Assembly: GCA_964606085.1 (NCBI GenBank)
Contig: CAZSFD010000078.1
Span: 1 to 24,602, forward strand
Direction of reading: 5' to 3'
From: CAIQJJ01 sp964606085
GTDB taxonomy: Bacteria; Chloroflexota; Anaerolineae; Anaerolineales; UBA4823
DNA: 24,602 nucleotides
Under the pieces are notes generated by a model. That model was not told the DNA's origin. It saw nothing but the letters and a program-made list of their open reading frames with translations, and did not search any database. The position numbers and the translations under genes are program-made. Below, in pieces: positions 7,775-14,862 of this stretch (position 1 is its first letter; each line of letters opens with the position of its first letter).

Positions 7775-9110
7775 CGTGCAATTTCCCGTCACCCAGGCGG
7801 TATATCGTAAACCCGGCCTTTTGCCAGGCCGCCCGCTCGCAGACGTTCACGCAGTCTATTACCGTGCGGGCCGGGGTTTGCCCGGCAAGCTGGTTGGGGA
7901 CGAGTTCTTTGAAGGCGGTGTGGCCGACCAGGATCAGGATCAACTCGGCGTGGGATAGGGCGGCGGCGAGGCTGGGGGTACTCTCGAAGCCATCGAAGCG
8001 TGCCTGTGGCTTGAACGGTTCGTAGGCGCTGACGAGCGCGCCGCGGGCGGCTAACGCCTGGCAGATTTCTACCGCCGGGCTTTCGCGCAGGTCATCTACA
8101 TCGGGTTTGAACGCCAGGCCGAGGGCGGCGATGCGCCTGCCAGCCAGATGGCCCAGGCTGCGTTCGACCAATTCGACGACGAAATGCGGCTGGGCGTCAT
8201 TCACCTGGCGCGCCGTGCGGATCAGCGTGGCGATCTCTGGCGCAGCTTCCACCAGAAACCACGGGTCTACGCTGATGCAGTGGCCGCCCACGCCCGGCCC
8301 GGGGCGCAGGATGTTGATGCGCGGGTGCAAATTGGCGATGCCGATGGCCTCCCACACGTCCACGCCGAAGCGGTCGGCCAGGCGGCTGAATTCGTTGGCG
8401 ATGGCGATGTTGATGTCGCGGGTGGTGTTTTCCATCAGCTTGACCATTTCAGCGGTGGTGGCATCGGTGAGGACGATTTGGCCGCGCACAAAGACGGAAT
8501 AGAGGTCGCGGGCGGCTTCGGTGGAGGCGTGGTCTATGCCGCCCAGCACGCGGGCGTTTTCAATCAACTCGCGCAAAATCTGCCCGGGCAGCACGCGTTC
8601 GGGCGTGTAGGCCAGGTGGAAATCGGCCCCGGCCTTGAGGCCCGATTTTTCGAGGATCGGCGCTACCACATCTACGGTGGTGCGCGGCGGCGAGGTCGAT
8701 TCGAGCATCACCAAATTGCCGCGCCGCAAGTAGGGTACGATGGCTTCGGTGGCGGCAGTGACGTAGGACAGGTCGGCGCGGGGAAAAGGTTTGGAGGTTG
8801 GGGGTGGAAGTTCGAGCGGTGCATCTTCAGCCTGCGACGTTTCGACCTTGAACGGGGTTGGCACGGCAATGATGAACGCATCGGCTTCCTCGGGCTTGGT
8901 GGAAACGGTTAGGTTGCCTGATTTGATGGCGGCCTGGACGACGGTGCGCAGGCTGGGTTCGTGGATGTGGATGCCGCCGCTTTGCAGGGTGGCGATCACC
9001 TCGGGGTTGATGTCTACGCCGACAACGTGAATGCCGTTGGTGGCGAAGGTGGCGGCGTAGGGCAGGCCAATGTAGCCCAGGCCGAGGACGCAGATTTTGG
9101 TGAAGTGCAT
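7767..9110 (-). CDS. wecC: UDP-N-acetyl-D-mannosamine dehydrogenase-like (WecC family)
   Basis: A 447-residue NAD-dependent nucleotide-sugar 6-dehydrogenase. The Rossmann motif VLGLGYIGLP is at the N-terminus. IAVPTPFK, LESTSPPRTT, PERVLPGQ and the lysine K224 (EMVKLMENTTRD) are conserved. The catalytic Cys is C278 in PGVGGHCISVDPWF. The pattern closely follows E. coli WecC, which oxidises UDP-ManNAc to UDP-ManNAcA. A proline-rich insertion at about 89-112 is extra relative to E. coli. The start at 9110 is chosen because it places the Rossmann motif at the N-terminus; upstream frame translation runs through a dispersed repeat. It is the first gene of the five-gene overlapping unit. No wecB epimerase is present in the window. 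Confidence 0.9.
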   Translation of the reverse strand: MHFTKICVLGLGYIGLPYAATFATNGIHVVGVDINPEVIATLQSGGIHIHEPSLRTVVQAAIKSGNLTVSTKPEEADAFIIAVPTPFKVETSQAEDAPLELPPPTSKPFPRADLSYVTAATEAIVPYLRRGNLVMLESTSPPRTTVDVVAPILEKSGLKAGADFHLAYTPERVLPGQILRELIENARVLGGIDHASTEAARDLYSVFVRGQIVLTDATTAEMVKLMENTTRDINIAIANEFSRLADRFGVDVWEAIGIANLHPRINILRPGPGVGGHCISVDPWFLVEAAPEIATLIRTARQVNDAQPHFVVELVERSLGHLAGRRIAALGLAFKPDVDDLRESPAVEICQALAARGALVSAYEPFKPQARFDGFESTPSLAAALSHAELILILVGHTAFKELVPNQLAGQTPARTVIDCVNVCERAAWQKAGFTIYRLGDGKLHDA

Positions 9111-9213
9111 AGGGATACTCTGTTTGTGGTGGGATGTCTGTGGGCAGCGCTCTCCGTAGGGGGCGGCGAGTTCTGGCCCAGGGACTATGGCAGCGAGAAT
9201 TGTACAACAAAAC

Positions 9214-9270
9214 GTGGCGCAAGTCTCAGACTTGCGAGCGCAATACGGCCCGCGAGGGCAAATTGCGCGA
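9214..9270. repeat. Dispersed palindromic repeat, second copy
   Basis: Two adjacent hairpins. The first is a perfect 9-bp inverted repeat CGCAAGTCT / AGACTTGCG (9218-9236) with a single-base centre. The second has GCGCAAT (9238-9244) pairing with ATTGCGC (9262-9268) around an inner GCCC-GCGA-GGGC. The first 27 bases (9214-9240) match the reverse complement of 2741-2767 with three mismatches, showing a repeat family in intergenic DNA. Confidence 0.8.
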
Positions 9271-9277
9271 TCCATCC

Positions 9278-9306
9278 TTGTTCGTTTCTCACCGTGGAAG
9301 TACAAT
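9278..9306 (+). promoter_or_regulatory. Candidate promoter of murE
   Basis: A -35-like TTGTTC (9278-9283) and a -10 TACAAT (9301-9306) are separated by exactly 17 bp. Expected transcription start is near 9313, leaving a leader of about 145 nt that contains the small ORF at 9384. The -35 matches consensus at only three positions. Confidence 0.45.
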
Positions 9307-9383
9307 CACGCTCGCAGGGGGGAAGATTCCCCTATCGCAAGCAATCCCACCCAACCTGCTAAAAAATCCAGGAGATCACCTTC

Positions 9384-9437
9384 ATGAAAGCCCAAACGCT
9401 ACTGCAAATCGCTGTCATCTTCTGCCTTTTGAGCTAA
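9384..9437 (+). CDS. 17-codon leader-like ORF upstream of murE
   Basis: An ATG preceded by AGGAG at normal distance opens a 17-residue frame, MKAQTLLQIAVIFCLLS, ending in TAA 20 bp before murE. The peptide has one lysine followed by a hydrophobic stretch. It could be a leader peptide, a tiny membrane peptide or the remnant of a longer gene. The only strong support is the ribosome site; codon statistics mean little at this length. Confidence 0.35.
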   Translation: MKAQTLLQIAVIFCLLS

Positions 9438-9457
9438 TTTTGATCTGCAGGCTTTTT

Positions 9458-11041
9458 ATGCCCTCTCTCACTTCTCTTTTCTCCGCCTACCCCTTTCCCA
9501 TCCATACCCCCATCCCTGACACGCCCATCACCGGCCTCGCCATCGACTCGCGCAAAGTGCAGCCTGGCGACATCTTCATCGCCATGCCCGGCGGCAGTGT
9601 GGATGGACATCAATACATCCCTGATGCTATCGAAAAGGGCGCGGCTGCCATCGTTGGCGAGCAAGATTGGGTCGGTTTACCCGTGCCCTACGTTCGCGTG
9701 GATAACGCCCGTCGCGCTGTCACTTACCTTGCCGCCGCTCTTCACGGTTATCCGGGCCAAAAACTCACCGTGATCGGCGTCACCGGCACCGACGGCAAAA
9801 CCACCACCTGCAACCTGCTCTTCCATGCTCTCAAAGCCGCCGGCATCAAAGCTGGCCTGATCTCCACCGTCAATGCCGTCATCGGCGACGAAGTGCTGGA
9901 TACCGGTTTCCACGTCACCACGCCCGATGCCCCCGATGTGCAGCGCTACCTCGCCCAAATGGTGGCCGCCGGCCTGACGCATGTCGTCCTCGAGACCACC
10001 TCGCACGGCCTGGCGCAGCACCGCGTCGATGCCGCTCTGTACGACGTGGGCATCTTCACCAATATCACCCACGAACACCTCAACGAGCATGGCTCGCTCG
10101 AAAACTACCGCGCTGCCAAAGCGCGCCTGTTGCAACTGCTCGCCGAGACGCCCGCCAAAGCTGCCCCACCGATTCGTCTGGCCGTGCTGAACCGCGACGA
10201 TTCTTCCTATGCTTACTTATCCGATGTCGTACGTGTCGCCAACCAGGCACTGCCCCCTGAAAATCCCATTCGCACCGTCTGTTATGGCCTGACCGCCGAG
10301 GCGGATGTGTGTGCCGAAAATATCCGCTACCTGCCGGGCGGCCTCTTTTTCGACGCGGCGGGGCGGGGCTTTCGCGTGGCGGTGCAGAGCAAACTGGTGG
10401 GGGCGTTCAACGTGTCCAACTGCCTGGCAGCGCTGGCGGCGGCAGTGGTTGGGCTGGGCATAACGCCCGAAGACGCCGCCCGCGGCATCGCCGCCCTGGA
10501 GGGCATCCCTGGCCGCATGGAGCGCATTGACCTCAGCCAGCCCTTCACCGCCATCGTAGATTTCGCCCACACCCCCAACGCGTTGCAAAACGCCATCGCA
10601 ACGGCGCGTACCCTCACCAATGGCCGCATTGTCACCGTCTTCGGCTCTGCCGGCCTGCGCGACAAAGCCAAGCGCCGCATGATGGCCGAAATCTCTGTTG
10701 CAATGGCCGACCTCACCATCCTCACCGCCGAAGACCCGCGCACCGAATCCCTCGACGGCATCCTGGCTGAAATGGCTGCCGCCGCAGAGTCCCGCGGCGG
10801 CGTCGAAGGCCAGACCTTCTGGCGCATCGCCGACCGCGGGGATGCCTTACGTTTTGCCGTCTCGTTGGCGCAGCCTGGAGACGTGCTGATGGCCTGCGGC
10901 AAGGGACACGAGCAATCCATGTGTTTTGGCGCTGTCGAATACCCGTGGGATGATCGCACGGCCTTGCGGGCGGCACTGGCTGAATGCCTGGGGGTGGCTG
11001 GCCCTGTCATGCCCTATTTGCCTACGCAATCGCCTGCTTAA
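9458..11041 (+). CDS. murE: UDP-N-acetylmuramyl-tripeptide synthetase (MurE family)
   Basis: A 527-residue Mur ligase that should add the third, diamino acid residue to UDP-MurNAc-L-Ala-D-Glu in the cytosol. The substrate-binding N-terminal domain includes LAIDSRKVQPGDIFIAMPG. The ATP loop TGTDGKTTT is at residues 109-117, followed by the ETTSHGL and THEHLNEHG motifs and the probable carbamylated lysine in YRAAKARLL. The C-terminal domain has the DFAHTPNALQNAI motif and GKGHEQ. The diamino-acid recognition motif reads EDPR (425-428) instead of the DNPR of meso-DAP enzymes. The start at 9458 aligns with family N-termini; the frame is open further upstream through repeat DNA. It lies outside a division/cell-wall cluster, so a MurE-like paralogue is possible. 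Confidence 0.9.
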   Translation: MPSLTSLFSAYPFPIHTPIPDTPITGLAIDSRKVQPGDIFIAMPGGSVDGHQYIPDAIEKGAAAIVGEQDWVGLPVPYVRVDNARRAVTYLAAALHGYPGQKLTVIGVTGTDGKTTTCNLLFHALKAAGIKAGLISTVNAVIGDEVLDTGFHVTTPDAPDVQRYLAQMVAAGLTHVVLETTSHGLAQHRVDAALYDVGIFTNITHEHLNEHGSLENYRAAKARLLQLLAETPAKAAPPIRLAVLNRDDSSYAYLSDVVRVANQALPPENPIRTVCYGLTAEADVCAENIRYLPGGLFFDAAGRGFRVAVQSKLVGAFNVSNCLAALAAAVVGLGITPEDAARGIAALEGIPGRMERIDLSQPFTAIVDFAHTPNALQNAIATARTLTNGRIVTVFGSAGLRDKAKRRMMAEISVAMADLTILTAEDPRTESLDGILAEMAAAAESRGGVEGQTFWRIADRGDALRFAVSLAQPGDVLMACGKGHEQSMCFGAVEYPWDDRTALRAALAECLGVAGPVMPYLPTQSPA

Positions 11042-11110
11042 GTACCTTGGCGGGGTGGGTTTTTCTGCAAATATCACGCCCATTCACCTGTCCTCATGTA
11101 CAATAGCCGC

Positions 11111-12256
11111 ATGGAATTGGCTGAACTCCCCATGCCTCACCTGGCGCGTCCGCCGCGCATTGTTATCAACAATCCGCCATTATTGATATTGTTGCACGGC
11201 ACGGGGAGCAGCGAGCGGGAATTTTATGGCATGGCGGAATTATTCGACGAACGTTTCCTTGTGTTGACCGTGCGCGGGCCTTTCATGCAATCGCCGCGCC
11301 GCTATTTATGGTTTGGCATGGACCAGAGCGCCGGGCAGTATGTCATCAACGGCGTGCAGGCGGAGTATAGCCGCCAGGCATTGGTCAAGTTCGTCGCCCA
11401 TGCCGCCGATGCCTACAAGGCCGATGCCAACCAGGTCTATTTGCTCGGCTTCGACCAGGGCGCGGTGATGGCCCTCGGCCTGGCCCTGACCGAATCCTAC
11501 TTTGTGCGCGGCGCGGTCAGCATCAGCGGCCAACTGCCGGGGGAATTTCGGGCATTGATGATGCGTCCCAAGCAGCTTCAGGGGCTGCCCCTGTTGATCA
11601 TTCACGGCCTGCACGATGAACTTTATCCGGTGTCGCTGGGGCGCGAGATCAACAAATTGCTTGCCAAATATCCCGTTCAACTCGATTACCGCGAGCAATC
11701 CTACGGACATCATCTTACCCAAGACACCCTGCAAGAAGCCGCCAACTGGCTGACCGAACGCCTCGACCTGAATGGCGTCAGCGGCACGGTCGAACCTCCC
11801 GCTTATCGGGTCACTTTGGGCCACGTACAGCTCAAAGTGCGCAACCTGGAGCGCGCCATCCGCTTTTATGTGCGCTATTTGGGCCTGCACCTGGTGGAGC
11901 GTACCGGCAATGTCTATGCTTTTCTGGCGGCCAATGGTTCGCACCACGAACTGGCCTTGCAAAACATCGGCGCTGGCGGCCACATCCCGCCCGCCGAAAG
12001 TGTCGGCATGGCAGTGCTTGGCTTTCAAGTGGCCGATCTCGCCACCTTCGCCGCCGTCTACAAACACCTCATCGCCTCCAACATTCCCGTAACCGCCACC
12101 GACCATCAGGTGCGCTGGGCGATCTATTTCAAAGACCCCGATGGCAACGACATCGAAGTCTATGCCGATGTGCGCCATCTGCCGGGTAAATCTGACCTTT
12201 GGCAGGGACGCGATTTACCCCTTGAACCCGAAAAAATTCTGGCCGCATTACGATGA
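11111..12256 (+). CDS. Alpha/beta-hydrolase fused to a VOC (glyoxalase-like) domain; nucleophile Ser replaced by Asp
   Basis: A 381-residue two-domain protein. Residues 20-220 are an alpha/beta-hydrolase of the phospholipase/carboxylesterase type: ILLHGTGSSEREFYG at the oxyanion side, the acid D169 in IIHGLHDELYP, and the catalytic-type histidine H200 in YGHHLTQ. The nucleophile elbow reads LGFDQGAVMA (GAC codon), so Asp115 stands where these enzymes have Ser. Residues 235-355 are a vicinal-oxygen-chelate domain starting GHVQLKVRNLERAIRFYVRYLGL, with possible metal ligands H238, H279 or E280, and E349; the usual His of the second module appears to be Val (AVLGFQV). No ribosome site precedes the ATG at 11111; ATG 11096 would add five residues. 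It overlaps the next kinase gene by ATGA. Its substrate is unknown, and it may be a sensor rather than an enzyme. Confidence 0.85.
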   Translation: MELAELPMPHLARPPRIVINNPPLLILLHGTGSSEREFYGMAELFDERFLVLTVRGPFMQSPRRYLWFGMDQSAGQYVINGVQAEYSRQALVKFVAHAADAYKADANQVYLLGFDQGAVMALGLALTESYFVRGAVSISGQLPGEFRALMMRPKQLQGLPLLIIHGLHDELYPVSLGREINKLLAKYPVQLDYREQSYGHHLTQDTLQEAANWLTERLDLNGVSGTVEPPAYRVTLGHVQLKVRNLERAIRFYVRYLGLHLVERTGNVYAFLAANGSHHELALQNIGAGGHIPPAESVGMAVLGFQVADLATFAAVYKHLIASNIPVTATDHQVRWAIYFKDPDGNDIEVYADVRHLPGKSDLWQGRDLPLEPEKILAALR

Positions 12257-14856
12257 TGGATTTATCTGCTCAACTCAAAGAGGTCTGCAAGCTCACCGGC
12301 GCGCGTTGGGCCGTCTGGCTGACGCGCCAGCCCGAAGCGTGGGATTTCGCCGCCCGCCACGCCCTGACCAAAACGCGCCAATCGGCCCTGGTTGGCTTTT
12401 TGCAAACCCCTGGCGTGGCGGCCTGGCTGGCTGGCACGCTGACCAGCCGTCGAACGCGCATGCGCGATACGGGCGCCGCCGCCGAGCCATTGGGCTGCCG
12501 CCGCCTGTACGCCTTTGCCGGCGGCGACTCATCCAGCTTGTTGCTGCTCGGCGCCAACGAATTGGAGCGCGCGGTCGAAACGTGTTTGCGCCTCCTGGCG
12601 GCCAATATCTCCCCGGCAACCGGGCCAGCGGCCTCCACCGGGGTGAAAGCTGAGCCGGGCCTGGAAGCCTCCTATAACCCGGAGGCCGTCCTCAACCATG
12701 TTCTGGGCATCCTCACCGACCAGGTGGCTTGTGATGCCGCCTATCTGGCCATCCGCACCGGCGAAGTTTTCCGCATCCAGGCCATCTGGCATGGGTCGGC
12801 CATGCTGCTCGGCCAGGATGTCTCGCTGCAAGAAGATGCCCTGCTCAACCGCATGGTGGAAACCCACCAGGGGGCCATCGTGGCCGACTTGCGCCGCGAG
12901 GCCCATCATTCCTGGCTGGTGAGCGCCAGCTTTGAACAGCCCCCCGCCGCCTGGCTGGGCGCGCCGATCCAGGTTGGGCAGCGCGTCATCGGGCATGTGG
13001 CGCTGCTTTCGCACACGCCGCACGCCTTCGACGCCGCCGATTTGCAGCAAGTCGCCGCGCAGGTAGACCGTCTGGCCTACGCCGTCGAGAACGCCATCGT
13101 TTTTTCAGAGGCGGCGCGTTACCTGCAGCGCCTGGCCATGTTGAACGAACTGGCCTCCGTGGTGGCCCTGGGCGTCGGCACCGAGGAAGCCGCCCGGCGT
13201 GTCATCCAGCATTTGCGGCGCAGCTTCGCCACCGAGTTGGTCGGCGTCTACTTGCTTTCGCCCGACCACCTGCAATTGCACGAATACACGGCGCTCTCGC
13301 ACAACCTGGTTGCCTGGCAGCCTCACGCCGCCACCGTTTTGGGCGCAGTGATCGCCAACGGCCAGCCCGTGCGCACCGGCGATGTGCGCGCCTCGCTGCG
13401 TTATGGCGCATCAGACCCCGCAATCCGTTCCGAATTGGCCGTGCCCATGCGCTATCACGGCCAATCCATTGGCGCGCTGGTGCTGCAAAGCACGAAGAAC
13501 AACGCTTTTTCGCAGCAAGATGAACAATTGATGCTGGTGATTGCCAGCCAACTGGCCGGGCTGATCGAAAACATCCGCCTGAACGAGGAGACGCGCCAGC
13601 GCGCCCGGCGTTTGCAGGATAGCGTGCGCCAGCTTCAGGCCGTGCGTGAGACCGCCCTCGACATCACCGCCGACCTCGATCTCGATATTTTGTTCAAGCG
13701 CGTTGTCCACCGCGCCCGCGAATTGGTAGATGCCCAGGGGGCCGAACTGAGCCTGCTGGAACCCGCTGGTGAGTGCTTGAAAGTGGTGGTGGCCGAAAAC
13801 CCCTGGTACGACAACGTGGGCAACCTGATCCCGCTGATGGCCGGTGTGGCCGGACGCGTTGCGGCCTTCGGCGAGCCGGTGGCCGTGGCCGATTACAACG
13901 CCTGGGGCGGGCGTCTGCATCCGGCGCAACCGGCGCCGTTTCGCGCCGTGGCCGGCGTGCCGCTCAAATATGGCGACCCGCTGACCGACTCGATGCAGGT
14001 GATGGGCGCCCTGACCGTGTTGGATAGCCGCCCCGGCAAAGCCTTCCAGGAAGAAGATTTGCAACTGCTCGAACTGCTGGCCCCCCAGGTGGCCGTGTCC
14101 ATTCGCAACGCCCGGTTGTACCAGGAATTGCAAGAACGCATCGAAGCGCAACGCCTGGCCGAGACGCGTCTGCTGCGTTCGGCCCGCCTGGCTGCCGTGG
14201 GCGAAATGGCCGCCAGCGTGGCCCACGAGTTGAACAATCCGCTCACCACCGTTTCGGGCTTTGTCGAACTGGCCCTCGAAGACCTCGACCCTGCATCGCT
14301 GCTGCGTTCCGATTTGGAACTGGTCTTGCGCGAAGCCCAGCGGGCGCGTGATGTGGTGCGCCGCCTGCTCGATTTTTCTCGCCCGATGGAAGAAGTGCGC
14401 GTGCGCACCAATGTCAACGATCTGATCAACGAGACCCTGGCGCTGATCAAGCACCAGATTCGCACCTTCGGCGTAACCGCCGCCGTGGAATTAGCCCCCA
14501 ACCTGCCGTGGGTGTTGGTAGACCCCAACCAGATCAAACAGGTGCTGTTGAACCTGATTCACAACGCGCTGCAGGCGATGGTTTCGGGCGGCGAACTGAT
14601 GTTGCAAACCCACGTTACCACGCGCGAGGGCCGCCCGTGGGTGACGCTGGCGGTGTGCGACACGGGTGTGGGCATTGCGCCCGATAACCTGGAGCGCATC
14701 TTCGAGCCGTTTTTCACCACCCGCGCTGCGGGTTCTGGCACCGGCCTGGGCCTTTCGATCAGCTATGGCATCATCACCGATCACAAGGGCTATATCGAGG
14801 TGGAAAGCCAACCGGGCGCGGGAAGCTGCTTTACCGTCTTTTTGCCGGTGGAATAA
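12253..14856 (+). CDS. Multi-GAF sensor histidine kinase
   Basis: An 867-residue soluble histidine kinase. Residues 1-115 resemble a degenerate GAF-like module. GAF domains follow at about 140-290, 300-450 and 460-630; the last ends VAVSIRNARLYQEL. The HisKA segment has the H-box VAHELNNPLTTVSGF with H658. The HATPase part shows LLNLIHNALQAM, CDTGVGIAPDNLERIFEPFF and GTGLGLSISYGI. No transmembrane segments are visible, so it should sense an internal signal. The start ATG overlaps the stop of the hydrolase-VOC gene (ATGA), implying coupled translation. The next gene begins six bases after its stop. It probably phosphorylates the receiver of the next protein or the response regulator at 16466. 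Confidence 0.93.
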   Translation: MMDLSAQLKEVCKLTGARWAVWLTRQPEAWDFAARHALTKTRQSALVGFLQTPGVAAWLAGTLTSRRTRMRDTGAAAEPLGCRRLYAFAGGDSSSLLLLGANELERAVETCLRLLAANISPATGPAASTGVKAEPGLEASYNPEAVLNHVLGILTDQVACDAAYLAIRTGEVFRIQAIWHGSAMLLGQDVSLQEDALLNRMVETHQGAIVADLRREAHHSWLVSASFEQPPAAWLGAPIQVGQRVIGHVALLSHTPHAFDAADLQQVAAQVDRLAYAVENAIVFSEAARYLQRLAMLNELASVVALGVGTEEAARRVIQHLRRSFATELVGVYLLSPDHLQLHEYTALSHNLVAWQPHAATVLGAVIANGQPVRTGDVRASLRYGASDPAIRSELAVPMRYHGQSIGALVLQSTKNNAFSQQDEQLMLVIASQLAGLIENIRLNEETRQRARRLQDSVRQLQAVRETALDITADLDLDILFKRVVHRARELVDAQGAELSLLEPAGECLKVVVAENPWYDNVGNLIPLMAGVAGRVAAFGEPVAVADYNAWGGRLHPAQPAPFRAVAGVPLKYGDPLTDSMQVMGALTVLDSRPGKAFQEEDLQLLELLAPQVAVSIRNARLYQELQERIEAQRLAETRLLRSARLAAVGEMAASVAHELNNPLTTVSGFVELALEDLDPASLLRSDLELVLREAQRARDVVRRLLDFSRPMEEVRVRTNVNDLINETLALIKHQIRTFGVTAAVELAPNLPWVLVDPNQIKQVLLNLIHNALQAMVSGGELMLQTHVTTREGRPWVTLAVCDTGVGIAPDNLERIFEPFFTTRAAGSGTGLGLSISYGIITDHKGYIEVESQPGAGSCFTVFLPVE

Positions 14857-14862
14857 GAGACG

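Larger units (their letters stand above)
9111..9457. other. Divergent intergenic region between wecC and murE
   Basis: About 350 bp without a full-size gene. It holds candidate -10 boxes on both strands, the dispersed palindromic repeat at 9214-9270, a plausible murE promoter and a 17-codon ORF with a good ribosome site. On the minus strand TACAAT (9199-9204) could be the -10 of the wecC unit, but no clear -35 lies upstream. Confidence 0.6.

Noticed and set aside
9111..9305. N-terminal extension of the wecC frame to 9305
   Set aside because: The extra 65 residues translate the dispersed palindrome and precede the Rossmann motif that normally starts the protein.
9134..9457. N-terminal extension of the murE frame
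   Set aside because: The frame is open by chance through repeat DNA; family N-termini match the ATG at 9458.
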